In this document: in pieces, positions 9,875-18,669 of the stretch
Layout of the letters: each line of letters starts with the position of its first letter
Numbering within the stretch: the stretch's first letter is position 1
Assembly: GCF_021462415.1 (NCBI RefSeq)
Contig: NZ_JAKEDS010000002.1
Coordinates: forward strand, 434,001 to 498,000
Direction: 5' to 3'
Length of the DNA stretch: 64,000 bases
DNA from: Rhodohalobacter sp. 614A
GTDB lineage: Bacteria > Bacteroidota > Rhodothermia > Balneolales > Balneolaceae
Translations under genes and position numbers: made by a program
Notes under the pieces: model-generated
The model's database searches: none
The model's input: only the letters and a program-made list of their open reading frames with translations
Told to the model about the DNA's origin: nothing

Positions 9875-10490
9875 TTTCTGTCTCTTTCTTTTAGCCAATC
9901 TTTTTTTTTCGGATGGTTTTGCCCAACATACAATCCTGCATAATGATTTTTCGCTCCTCGAAAATCGCCTTGAACAATCATATTTTTTAGAATTTGAACA
10001 GCAGGATACTACTCAGACTACTAGAATTGAGTATCCAAGTCCAAAATCTGTACTGTACAAATCACTGATTATACCCGGTTGGGGACAAGTAGTAAACCGT
10101 CAGATTTGGAAAGTTCCAATTATATATGGAATGTTTGCCGGTGTAGGCGTTTACACATTCTATCTGAATGATCAGTACAAAGATTATCGGGCAGCATATT
10201 ACAACGAAACCCATGATGATATGCAATTCGGCCCCACACCTGAACGTCTTGTCGGGGTAAATGTCAATCAGTTACAATCCACCAGGAATAGCTATCGAAA
10301 TCAACGGGATTTTATGTTTGTTGTAATGGGGCTGGCGTACGGATTGAATGCATTGGATGCTTACATATTTGCCCATATGCGCAGTTTTGATGTTTCCGAT
10401 GATTTAAGTGCAAAAACTATTATTCAACCAACATTAATCGCTGAAGGACGGCCGGGAGTTCGGGTTACATTTTCACTAAACAAAAAATGA
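9861..10490 (+). CDS. DUF5683 family protein, probably envelope-associated
   Basis: 209-residue protein with an N-terminal signal peptide (FCLFLLANLFFSDGFAQ) and the DUF5683 pattern: a Pro-rich start (KSVLYKSLIIPGWGQ), N-R-Q-I-W-K-V-P-I-I-Y hydrophobic segments, and a second hydrophobic stretch near residue 155. In Bacteroidota and relatives this domain is commonly encoded just after parB, as here, where its start lies 14 bases inside parB. The function is not known; an envelope location is inferred from the signal peptide and hydrophobic segments. Confidence 0.8.
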   Translation: MKWVSFCLFLLANLFFSDGFAQHTILHNDFSLLENRLEQSYFLEFEQQDTTQTTRIEYPSPKSVLYKSLIIPGWGQVVNRQIWKVPIIYGMFAGVGVYTFYLNDQYKDYRAAYYNETHDDMQFGPTPERLVGVNVNQLQSTRNSYRNQRDFMFVVMGLAYGLNALDAYIFAHMRSFDVSDDLSAKTIIQPTLIAEGRPGVRVTFSLNKK

Positions 10491-10493
10491 GAT

Positions 10494-11204
10494 ATGAAAC
10501 CACACAAAGTTTTTTCCAATAATATTGATGCCGACAGGTACGAATCAGAAAGCAGCAGAAGCCTGTGGAGTATTTTCAAAATAATGGGAGAGTTTGTGGA
10601 CGGTTACGAAACGCTTCTCAAAGTGGGGCCGTGCATCTCTATTTTTGGTTCAGCGAGGGTTAAGCCGGGATCGAAATACTATGAGTTAGCGGTACAGGCT
10701 GCGGCTTCTATTTCGGAAAATGGGTTCGGTGTCATTACCGGAGGGGGGCCCGGTATCATGGAAGCTGCTAATAAAGGAGCTTATAGCAAGAATGGAAAAT
10801 CTGTAGGGTTGGGAATTGATTTACCCAAAGAACAGGGAGTGAATCGTTACGTGTCTCCAAACTATGTTATCAATTTCCGTTACTTTTTTGTTCGAAAAGT
10901 AATGTTTGTAAAATATGCGCAGGGATTTATTGTACTTCCCGGAGGATTTGGAACATTAGACGAACTTTTTGAGACAATCACCTTGATTCAAACCGAAAAA
11001 ATCATGAAAATTCCCATAGTGCTTATAGGTACAGAATATTGGCAGGGGTTAATCGATTGGATTAAGGACAAACTTGTACAAAACGGCTACATTCATGAAA
11101 ATGATTTGGATCTTTTCTATTTAACGAATGATGTAGATGAGGCTGTGAAGCATATCTGTGATTTTTATGAAGATAAAGAACCAAAACCCAATTTTTCGTA
11201 CTAG
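10494..11204 (+). CDS. LOG-family (TIGR00730) Rossmann-fold protein
   Basis: 236-residue member of the lysine-decarboxylase-like/LOG family. Characterised members are nucleoside 5'-monophosphate phosphoribohydrolases releasing cytokinin bases; bacterial members with other roles exist. The two hallmark motifs are present: GGGPGIMEAANKGA at about 84-97 and PGGFGTLDELFE at about 149-160, which form the active site. It starts 3 bases after the DUF5683 gene and is probably cotranscribed with parAB. The substrate cannot be told from sequence. Confidence 0.88.
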   Translation: MKPHKVFSNNIDADRYESESSRSLWSIFKIMGEFVDGYETLLKVGPCISIFGSARVKPGSKYYELAVQAAASISENGFGVITGGGPGIMEAANKGAYSKNGKSVGLGIDLPKEQGVNRYVSPNYVINFRYFFVRKVMFVKYAQGFIVLPGGFGTLDELFETITLIQTEKIMKIPIVLIGTEYWQGLIDWIKDKLVQNGYIHENDLDLFYLTNDVDEAVKHICDFYEDKEPKPNFSY

Positions 11205-11323
11205 GAACTTTTAGAATTAATCCCCGTTTAAATTTTTAGAATTTAATTAATGATTTTGTATTTATAATTTCGTTAAGTTATTCGCGTTTATTCGGAAGGA
11301 AACAAAACAAAACTATATTTAGC

Positions 11324-12355
11324 ATGAAATCTATTAAAATTATACTATCACAATGCCTGGCACTTTTAATGATGTTGGGTTTCGCAGAACTGACAATGGC
11401 TCAGGATGAAGCCAGGGCTGAGGCTATCCAGATTTATAACTCGGCCCAGGAAATGGCAGGGCAAAATGAATTTGACGAAGCCATTACTCTTTACAGAGAT
11501 GCTTTGAGTATTTCACGCGAAAACGATCTAACGGACATTACAGATCTTATTGAAGATCGACTTCCAAAAATTTATGCCAGCAAAGCTTCAAATGCATACC
11601 GAACATTCCAGAGCGAAAGAACGCTTGCTTCAATAGACGCAGCGATTGCTGCTTTTGAAGAATCCGGAGAAGTAGCCAATGAGTTTGGTGATGATCAGGT
11701 TGTACAACAGGCCAACGGTGCCATTCCGCAATTGCATTATGTTCGCTCAATCCTGAATTTCCGACAGGAAAATTATGATCAGGCTTTGGCCGATTTGGAC
11801 ACAGCTATCGAAATGAACGGAAATTATGCTGCAGCTCATTATCAAAAAGCTGTGGTTATGAAAAATATGAGTCCGGCTGATGTAGAAGCGTGGCTTGCAC
11901 AATACGATACCGCTATTCAAGTAGCCCAGCAAACAAACGATTCAAAAACGCTGGAGAATGCTACCAATGGTGCCAGAGATGAGTTGATTTTCCGTGCTGT
12001 TAATCTTTCTGAAGAAAGACAATTTGGCCCTGCTGTTGAACTTTTGAACAGAGCTGAACAATATGATGATTCTGCCTATGAAGTTCATTACCGATTGGCA
12101 GAAGTTGCCAACAAGCGAGGGAATTGGTCAAACGCGGAAACTGAAGCTCGCGAAGCTCTTGAACTCCATAATGGTGGTGTAGCTGACAAAGCCAAGATTT
12201 ATTTTGAGCTTGGAACAGCTCTTAAAGGACAAGGAGAATTCGAAAACGCATGCTCAGCTTTTGAAGATGCACGTTATGGTGACTTTACAGAACCGGCAAA
12301 CCATGAACTTCAATTTGAATTGAAGTGTGAAGGCCATACTGCTGCCGGAAGATAG
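11324..12355 (+). CDS. Secreted tetratricopeptide-repeat protein
   Basis: 343 residues with a signal peptide (about 1-26, ending TMAQ) and several TPR-like helical pairs: residues ~28-60 (A-x-x-I-Y-N-S-A-Q), ~140-180 (Y-D-Q-A-L-A-D-L-D-T-A-I) and ~230-320 (G-N-W-S-N-A-E-T-E-A-R-E-A-L). TPR proteins act as protein-protein scaffolds; the partner is unknown. Located in the periplasm or outer envelope by its signal. It is a single-gene unit ending at a strong terminator. Confidence 0.8.
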   Translation: MKSIKIILSQCLALLMMLGFAELTMAQDEARAEAIQIYNSAQEMAGQNEFDEAITLYRDALSISRENDLTDITDLIEDRLPKIYASKASNAYRTFQSERTLASIDAAIAAFEESGEVANEFGDDQVVQQANGAIPQLHYVRSILNFRQENYDQALADLDTAIEMNGNYAAAHYQKAVVMKNMSPADVEAWLAQYDTAIQVAQQTNDSKTLENATNGARDELIFRAVNLSEERQFGPAVELLNRAEQYDDSAYEVHYRLAEVANKRGNWSNAETEAREALELHNGGVADKAKIYFELGTALKGQGEFENACSAFEDARYGDFTEPANHELQFELKCEGHTAAGR

Positions 12356-12377
12356 TGTTACAATATAGTTTTTGAAG

Positions 12378-12413
12378 AAAAGCCGTTCCGAAACCCGGAG
12401 CGGCTTTTTTTTT
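12378..12413 (+). terminator. Intrinsic terminator after the TPR gene
   Basis: A GC-rich stem (AAGCCG ... TCCG with CGGA ... CGGCTT) around a short loop is followed by a run of nine T, about 25 bases after the stop at 12355. This is a textbook rho-independent terminator and separates the TPR gene from transketolase. Confidence 0.9.
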
Positions 12414-12492
12414 GCTGTTTCATTTTTCCCTTGGCCCGAACTTAACTATCTTTTTATTTTGAAATACATATAAAACAACCTGTAATTTTTTC

Positions 12493-14496
12493 ATGTCTAC
12501 AACAAAATCTCTCGATCAAGCCTGTGTAAATACTATTCGTGGTTTAGCAATGGATGCCGTTCAAAAAGCAAATTCCGGACATCCCGGAATGCCGATGGGA
12601 ATGGCTGATGTAGCGTATGTTCTTTGGACAAAATTCCTGAAGCATCACCCCAAAAATCCGCGTTGGTTTGATCGTGACAGATTTATTCTTTCGGCCGGCC
12701 ACGGTTCGATGCTGCTTTACTCCTTACTCCATCTGACCGGGTATGATGTTCCGATCGAAGAAGTCAAAAATTTTCGCCAGCTGGGCAGCATCACGCCGGG
12801 TCATCCGGAATTCGGCTTAACACCGGGTGTAGAAACTACAACCGGCCCACTGGGACAAGGATTTGGAACCGGAGTTGGAATGGCCATAGCGGAAGCTTTT
12901 ATGTCCGCCATGTTTAATAAAAATCAGTTCAACCTGGTTGATCATTATACTTATGCTATTGTTAGTGACGGCGATTTAATGGAAGGAATTTCTCATGAAT
13001 CTGCGTCTCTTGCAGGACATCTTAAGCTTGGGAAGCTGATCTATCTCTACGATTCAAATAAAATTTCGATTGAAGGATCCACAGATTTAGCTTTTACTGA
13101 CGATACGAAGAAACGATTTGAAGCTTATGGATGGGATGTCCAGGTGGTAGATGGCCATAATCACGAAGAGATTGAAGAAGTCATTAAAAATGCTCAGAAA
13201 ACAGATACCCCATCGCTGATTGAATGCAAAACAAAAATCGGTTTTGGAAGTCCCAATAAAGAAGGTACGTCAGATTCTCATGGTGCTCCTTTGGGGGAAG
13301 AAGAGATCAAGATAACCAAAGAGAAATTAGGGTTGGATCCGAATGAAAAATTCCAGGTGAGCGACGCAGTATATACCAAAATGAGAGAAGTCCTTGAAAA
13401 GGGGGCTGAATGGGAAGGTCAGTGGAAAGAAAAACTGGACGAGTATGAAAAAGTGTATCCCGTGGACGGGGCTTCTTTCAAGAAGTTTGTCTCCAGGGAA
13501 ATGCCCAAGAATTGGGATGAAATTCTTCCCGCTTTTGAAACAGATGCAAAAGGAATGGCCACCCGAAAGGCTTCGGGGAAAGTTTTAAACAGCCTTGGTA
13601 AACATATTTTAAACTTGCTGGGTGGATCAGCGGATTTGGCAGGCAGCAATAATACCGAACTTGAAAACGAATCGTCATTTAGTGCTACAAACCGGCTTGG
13701 AAGAAATTTCCATTACGGAGTTCGCGAACACGGAATGGCAGCAGCTTTGAATGGATTGGCACTTCATGGAGGTGTGATTCCTTATGGAGGCACGTTTCTT
13801 GTTTTTTCTGATTACAACAAGCCGTCGATTCGAATTGCAGCACTTTCAGAAATTCCTTCTATTTTTGTTTTTACACATGATAGCATTGGTTTGGGTGAAG
13901 ACGGTCCAACCCATCAACCCATCGAGCATCTCGCTGCACTGAGAGCCACGCCGAATGTGCATGTAATACGACCTGCTGATGCCAATGAAACGGCTGTTGC
14001 CTGGAAGTATGCAATTGAGCGTGAGCATGGTCCGTCTCTACTGGTACTCACACGGCAATCTTTGCCTACCTTGGATCGGGAAAAATACGGTGATGTTTTG
14101 GGCACGGAGAAAGGTGCGTATATCCTCAAAAAAGAAAGTGGTGAAACACCCGATTTAATTTTAATGTCTACAGGGTCGGAAGTACACCTTGCATTGCAGG
14201 CCGCTGAGAAACTGGAAGAGAATGGAACCTCAGTCAGGGTTGTGAGCATGCCATGTATCGAGAGCTTCAAGGAGCAATCCGATGATTACCGAAACAGCGT
14301 CTTGCCATCAGAAGTGAAGAACCGTATATCCATTGAAGCAGCAACAACATTAGGCTGGCACAGATGGGTTGGGAGCGAAGGAATTGCCATCGGGATTGAC
14401 CGGTTCGGGACTTCGGCACCTTACGAAGAAGCTTATGAGGATTTAGGATTAACTGTTGAACGTATCATCAAAGACGCTGAAAGTTTACTTTCTTAG
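12493..14496 (+). CDS. tkt: Transketolase
   Basis: Thiamine-diphosphate enzyme of the pentose phosphate pathway moving two-carbon ketol units between sugar phosphates (667 aa, full length). Visible: an N-terminal TPP-binding domain with [10 protein letters not shown], the G-D-G-D-L-M-E-G metal/TPP motif at about 154-161, a pyrimidine domain with the catalytic-Glu segment V-R-E-H-G-M-A-A-A, and a C-terminal domain. The stop codon overlaps the stop of the convergent phosphatase gene by 3 bases. A terminator isolates it from the upstream gene. Confidence 0.96.
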   Translation: MSTTKSLDQACVNTIRGLAMDAVQKANSGHPGMPMGMADVAYVLWTKFLKHHPKNPRWFDRDRFILSAGHGSMLLYSLLHLTGYDVPIEEVKNFRQLGSITPGHPEFGLTPGVETTTGPLGQGFGTGVGMAIAEAFMSAMFNKNQFNLVDHYTYAIVSDGDLMEGISHESASLAGHLKLGKLIYLYDSNKISIEGSTDLAFTDDTKKRFEAYGWDVQVVDGHNHEEIEEVIKNAQKTDTPSLIECKTKIGFGSPNKEGTSDSHGAPLGEEEIKITKEKLGLDPNEKFQVSDAVYTKMREVLEKGAEWEGQWKEKLDEYEKVYPVDGASFKKFVSREMPKNWDEILPAFETDAKGMATRKASGKVLNSLGKHILNLLGGSADLAGSNNTELENESSFSATNRLGRNFHYGVREHGMAAALNGLALHGGVIPYGGTFLVFSDYNKPSIRIAALSEIPSIFVFTHDSIGLGEDGPTHQPIEHLAALRATPNVHVIRPADANETAVAWKYAIEREHGPSLLVLTRQSLPTLDREKYGDVLGTEKGAYILKKESGETPDLILMSTGSEVHLALQAAEKLEENGTSVRVVSMPCIESFKEQSDDYRNSVLPSEVKNRISIEAATTLGWHRWVGSEGIAIGIDRFGTSAPYEEAYEDLGLTVERIIKDAESLLS

Positions 14497-15650
14497 GAAA
14501 GCTCTTTGGGCGGTTCATTTTTATGAATTGTGGTGAAGGTAATGTCGTCGATTGGTTTTTCATCACCGATAAACAACTCGATTGATGAACGAATTTTCTG
14601 AGTGATTGTCTTCGCATGAAGAGATCCGTAAATGGAGAGAATTCCATCAAGTCGGTCTTCACCATATTCCTCATTTTTATCATTCCGCGCTTCAATCAAA
14701 CCGTCGGTGTAGAGAAGCAAACTATCGCCGGGTTCGAAAAGGAATTTTTTCTCTTGTAATTTTTTTCCAAGGGCTTTTGTACTGGTCATTCCCAAAGCGA
14801 ATCCATCTGTATCAAGACGAAAGGTGGCATCATGTTTTTTGCTGTAAATAATAGGGATGTTATGCCCGGCGCGTGAGAAGAGAAAATGATCTTCTCCGTG
14901 TGGGAAAAAAGCGGCACAAGCGGTCACAAATGTCTTATCTCTTTTGTTTGATTTGACATAGTTGTTGAGCTCCATGAACAACTCTTTGGGATTCGGCTCA
15001 AGTTTTTTAATCAACAAGTGAACCAGCGCCTGAATTCTCACCATATACAGGGCAGCACTCATTCCTTTTCCGGAAACATCTGCAATGATAATGTACGTGC
15101 CTTTTTCCGACTCAACGATATCAATGTAATCTCCGCCAACTTCCTGGGCGGTGGCAGCAAAGGAATAGGCTTCCAGTTGATTAATTCTGGCATTAGACGG
15201 AGGCAGAAGGCTAAGCTGGATCTCCCTTGCAAAATCGAGTTCTTTTTGCACATCTGATTTTTCAAGAAGTTCAATCAAAAGAATCAACAAAATACCCGTA
15301 AAGGAGAGGGGAAGAAACAATGGATGAATGAGGAAACCAGATAATCCGATCAGAGAAAAAATATAATGCGCCAGGAAACTTACAACTGAGATTCCAAAAA
15401 CCAGCCGGCGCACGGGATTTAACCGTTTTGTGAGCGAAGAAAGAAGGCTTAAAAACTTCTGGACAACAGGAATTCGCTCAGCCGGTACTCCGGGATTTTG
15501 CTCTTTAAGCGCGTCGTGATATAGCTGTTTAATTCGTTCGGAATCGGACTGAAACTCCTTGCCAAGTTGCTTGGAGTTCATCCCGGTTACATATTCTTCG
15601 TAAAAAGCTTTCGTGCTGTACGAAGATCTGGTTTCGTTTTTTAATCCCAT
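14493..15650 (-). CDS. SpoIIE/RsbU-type PP2C phosphatase, membrane-linked
   Basis: 385-residue serine/threonine phosphatase of the type that dephosphorylates STAS anti-anti-sigma proteins. N-terminal ~105 residues are soluble and of unknown role, two membrane helices lie at about 108-152, then a linker helix ([12 protein letters not shown]) leads into the phosphatase domain. Metal-binding motifs are intact: [30 protein letters not shown] and a C-terminal P-I-D-D-I-T-F. No partner lies beside it; STAS and kinase genes at 59.8-61.1 kb are plausible partners. Convergent with tkt, sharing the last 3 bases. Confidence 0.9.
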   Translation of the reverse strand: MGLKNETRSSYSTKAFYEEYVTGMNSKQLGKEFQSDSERIKQLYHDALKEQNPGVPAERIPVVQKFLSLLSSLTKRLNPVRRLVFGISVVSFLAHYIFSLIGLSGFLIHPLFLPLSFTGILLILLIELLEKSDVQKELDFAREIQLSLLPPSNARINQLEAYSFAATAQEVGGDYIDIVESEKGTYIIIADVSGKGMSAALYMVRIQALVHLLIKKLEPNPKELFMELNNYVKSNKRDKTFVTACAAFFPHGEDHFLFSRAGHNIPIIYSKKHDATFRLDTDGFALGMTSTKALGKKLQEKKFLFEPGDSLLLYTDGLIEARNDKNEEYGEDRLDGILSIYGSLHAKTITQKIRSSIELFIGDEKPIDDITFTTIHKNEPPKELS

Positions 15651-15762
15651 GTACGTCTGTCAATTCAAATTTATAACCAATGTTACGGATGTTTACCCCA
15701 AAAAGTTATTAATTAGGATATTGAAGCACTAAAAGTTTGTTTCCTGAAGGCCAATCGGTTTA

Positions 15763-16188
15763 TCATTCAAATGTTTTATGGGTTCTGTATACCGTTCCTT
15801 TTATTACGGCGACCAGATGATTATTCTGGTTTCTGATTTCTGCCTGGATAACTCCGGTCTTGTGTCCCATCGAGATCGTTTTTGCTGTTACGGTTAAAAC
15901 ATCACCGGGGCCGGCCTTTTTTGTAAATGATATAGAATGATCAATTGACACAGCCAGACGACCATAAGAAGCTGCTGCATAGGCAATGGCACTATCGGCA
16001 AGTGAAAAGAAGATACCGCCATGTGTAATTTGGTAGCCGTTTAGCATGTCGTCACGAACTGTACAACGTAGTTTACAAAAACCTTTTTTTACTTCAATAA
16101 CGTCAATTCCCAGCCACTGAGTGAAAGCATCCCTTTCGAGTATATAACTGACAATCTGTTCAGGAGTGGATTTTGACTTTTCATCCAT
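15763..16188 (-). CDS. PaaI-family hotdog thioesterase
   Basis: 141-residue hotdog-fold acyl-CoA thioesterase of the PaaI type, which hydrolyses hydroxyphenylacetyl-CoA and related thioesters. The signature N-G-Y-Q-I-T-H-G-G-I-F-F-S-L-A-D-S-A is present, with the Asp of the L-A-D segment as the usual catalytic acid. A GGGGGA ribosome-binding site lies 7 bases before the ATG. No other phenylacetate-pathway gene is nearby, so the natural substrate is open. Confidence 0.88.
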   Translation of the reverse strand: MDEKSKSTPEQIVSYILERDAFTQWLGIDVIEVKKGFCKLRCTVRDDMLNGYQITHGGIFFSLADSAIAYAAASYGRLAVSIDHSISFTKKAGPGDVLTVTAKTISMGHKTGVIQAEIRNQNNHLVAVIKGTVYRTHKTFE

Positions 16189-16489
16189 AAAAAATCCCCC
16201 GTGTAATTTTCTGTTTAAGAAGTTCCGGTTAAGCTTTTTGGATCTGATGCATCAAATAAATTGACTTTATGATCACAAGGAGCAACCATCTGTGAAACTC
16301 CGGTTATCACAACGCCTGCAATTGTAGAATCATCCAAAAATGACTTGGCTTATGTGAAATAAAAATGCTGCCGGAAAATAAACAAATGGAAATTAAAACC
16401 AAGATGGGGGAGGCTCTGATGAGAGAAAATAGAAACTTGTCACGCATAGATAAGTAGCACAGTAACAATCGAATTAAAACAAAGACTAA
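16189..16489. other. Intergenic region with at most a doubtful 40-codon ORF
   Basis: About 300 bases between divergent genes. On the minus strand a TTG-started frame of 40 residues (16215-16337, ending SDPKSLTGTS) lies just upstream of the thioesterase gene. Its composition looks protein-like, but it has no known match and no ribosome-binding site that I can see. It may be a gene remnant. No terminator or clear promoter was recognised. Confidence 0.25.
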
Positions 16490-17233
16490 ATGAGAGTTCT
16501 CAAAATCTATTTTCCTGTCACCGCTATAATCTTTTTTATGATGCCATTCTCGGTTTTAAATGCACAAGATGTATTTGAAGGAACCATCAATAATTATGAA
16601 AAACCTTCATCAAAAATTTTGACCGGCATGATGATGCCTTTTGAGATTGGAACAGTAGATCAGAATGGGACCTTTTCCATACCATTAGATGAAGACTTTT
16701 TAAATGTTTTGGAAGAATCAATAGAGAAAGAAAACCAAAATTCAAATGGATGGTCCACCAGTATGCTCACAACCGGAAGAATGTTTAGCTGTTCTGATGG
16801 TGATGTGGAAGTAACGAATACCGAACTCCCAATCGCAAACCTATCTACGAATGGGAGTTATATGATTGGTAATCCTGAAGAAGAAGTGGACCATGGTTAT
16901 TTTATGGCAACCAGTTCAAGCGAATTTACAGAAGCGGTCAAATCATTTGGACAAAGCGATGCCGTTCCCGGGTATTACATTGATTGGTATTATTTTGAAG
17001 AGCCGTTTTCTGTAAGCGGATCATGTGAAGTAAAAACGTATGCTATGAATCAGGAGGATTTATATATGCAAACAACCACTTACAATCTTGATTTTAAAGA
17101 GGGATGGAATCTGGTTAAGTTTGAAATATCAGATATCTATGAAGATCCGGATGGTACAAATCCTCCAATGGAAATGAGCTATTCAACAATAAATGATATT
17201 CCGGCTGAGGTGGTCTACTATTTTTTTGAATAA
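16490..17233 (+). CDS. Secreted protein of unknown function
   Basis: 247 residues with a clear signal peptide (about 1-25: a hydrophobic run ending in SVLNAQ). The rest is acidic and beta-rich. Two Cys residues (in MFSCSDGD and SGSCEVKTY) could form a disulfide. I recognise no domain. The D-Q-N-G-T-F-S-I-P-L and the E-G-W-N-L-V-K-F phrases recall the beta-sandwich modules of Bacteroidota surface proteins, but that is weak. Convergent with the next gene. Confidence 0.7.
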   Translation: MRVLKIYFPVTAIIFFMMPFSVLNAQDVFEGTINNYEKPSSKILTGMMMPFEIGTVDQNGTFSIPLDEDFLNVLEESIEKENQNSNGWSTSMLTTGRMFSCSDGDVEVTNTELPIANLSTNGSYMIGNPEEEVDHGYFMATSSSEFTEAVKSFGQSDAVPGYYIDWYYFEEPFSVSGSCEVKTYAMNQEDLYMQTTTYNLDFKEGWNLVKFEISDIYEDPDGTNPPMEMSYSTINDIPAEVVYYFFE

Positions 17234-17270
17234 GTCGACTATTTAACAGCCTGAATAATTCTGATCCTTT

Positions 17271-17825
17271 TCAAGAAGATCTTTCTTTTCTATAAATGAG
17301 GGCCTGACTAAATTTCAATTCCGGATATTCTTCCGTTTCACTGTAATCCGCGTAATAATGTAAACTATCGTCAGGCTTTTTGATGATTGCAGATGAGTAT
17401 GATTTAATATTTCCGGGGCCTGCGATTTTTGCCTGATGAAAAAGTGTATCTCCTTTCACCCATGCAACTCCGGTATGTATTTCATGCTCATTTACAGTTG
17501 TAAAAGAAATATTCTTTTCAACAGGATTGTAAATATAGACGCCTTCGTATTCAGCAAATAACTGACCGGTTTTCGATGTCAGCGTATTTGCCACAGGGAT
17601 TAAAAATTGTTCATTACCTGTTTTGTACTCAAGCCGTGAGATAAATGAAGAATCTTCCGGAATGCCAATCCAGGAACCCGATATATCTTCAAAAAAAGCC
17701 AGTAACAGATTTGGATTATCAGACAAGGGCGCTTTCTCAAGAATAAAAGGATCATCCGGTTCTTCGGGAATTTGAGCCTTATATATACTCAGCATGCTTA
17801 TCAATATGAATAGGAGGTATTTCAT
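17271..17825 (-). CDS. Secreted beta-rich protein of unknown function
   Basis: 184 residues from the ATG chosen here; an in-frame TTG is 9 bases upstream, but the signal peptide (MKYLLFILISMLSIYKA) begins naturally at this Met. After the signal come an ISGSWIG motif and alternating strands with W and Y, resembling the small lipocalin-like barrels of DUF6265/THAP4-type proteins. This resemblance is tentative. It stands alone between divergent and convergent neighbours. Confidence 0.65.
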   Translation of the reverse strand: MKYLLFILISMLSIYKAQIPEEPDDPFILEKAPLSDNPNLLLAFFEDISGSWIGIPEDSSFISRLEYKTGNEQFLIPVANTLTSKTGQLFAEYEGVYIYNPVEKNISFTTVNEHEIHTGVAWVKGDTLFHQAKIAGPGNIKSYSSAIIKKPDDSLHYYADYSETEEYPELKFSQALIYRKERSS

Positions 17826-17912
17826 GCTTGTCAAAGGCTGGGTTGATATTTGACAACGTTTTAACTCAGAAACCTATCTAATCATTTTTAAGATTAAGTA
17901 CAATCTTCTTGT

Positions 17913-18605
17913 TCAGTCTTTGTGTATGAATGTGGCCACAAATCCAAATCCGGCAAAGTAAACAAGAGCAATAATTGGTCCCCAATAAAAAACAGAAGGA
18001 TAATCAGGAAAGAACCAAAGTAAGCCCGTCACAGAAATTAAAAATATGGTAGTGACGACAAGTGTTGCGGGCATCCATCTTCGGGTGAGGCTGGGATATG
18101 CAAATTTGATTGGGACAAATTGCATGATCGTAAAAATAACGATGAGAGCCGCGTTGAAACCGGAAGAAAAATCAAAAATAAAAATCAGGTAAAAAGCTAC
18201 CATATTCCACATCACCGGAAAACCTTTGAAATACAGATCGTTGGTTACCATTCCCGCTTTCCCATAGTAAATGGCGGAGGTAAGGACGATGAGTAAAGCC
18301 ATCGCTAAGCCAAGTGAATCGGGCATCAAATCTGCCTGGTAAATCATATAAGCCGGTACAACTGCATATCCGCAAAAATCAATCACAAAATCAATACTTT
18401 TGCCACTCATCGTTGGCAGAATTTCTTCCACTTTGTAACGCCGTGCAAGTGTTCCGTCCAGTCCATCAATAACCTGAGCAGCAAGCAGCCACAACATTGC
18501 TGACCGGAAATCTTTGACTCCTGTCTCGATGAGTGCCATAAAAACGGTAATAATACCACTGGCAGTAAAAATGTGTACAAACCAGGCTTTTAGTCGTGCC
18601 GCCAT
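17913..18605 (-). CDS. pcs: Phosphatidylcholine synthase
   Basis: CDP-alcohol phosphatidyltransferase (230 aa) of the Pcs type: condenses CDP-diacylglycerol with free choline to give phosphatidylcholine in the inner membrane. The family core D-G-L-D-G-T-L-A-R, then S-G-K-S-I-D-F-V-I-D, supplies the metal-binding aspartates. The N-terminal K-A-W-F-V-H-I-F-T-A-S-G and central Y-F-K-G-F-P-V-M-W-N-M-V are typical of Pcs rather than of phosphatidylserine synthase. Seven to eight hydrophobic segments. The gene is divergent from a choline-transporter-like symporter whose start is only about 65 bases away, which supports choline as substrate. Confidence 0.88.
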   Translation of the reverse strand: MAARLKAWFVHIFTASGIITVFMALIETGVKDFRSAMLWLLAAQVIDGLDGTLARRYKVEEILPTMSGKSIDFVIDFCGYAVVPAYMIYQADLMPDSLGLAMALLIVLTSAIYYGKAGMVTNDLYFKGFPVMWNMVAFYLIFIFDFSSGFNAALIVIFTIMQFVPIKFAYPSLTRRWMPATLVVTTIFLISVTGLLWFFPDYPSVFYWGPIIALVYFAGFGFVATFIHKD

Positions 18606-18669
18606 ATCTAAATTGTAATTGATTTAACTGTTATAAGTGTCCGCATATATAACTATTTTTTGCCGTAGT

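Noticed and set aside
11747-11932. Minus-strand frame inside the TPR gene
   Set aside because: Shadow of the TPR codons; no start signal and no similarity to a known protein.
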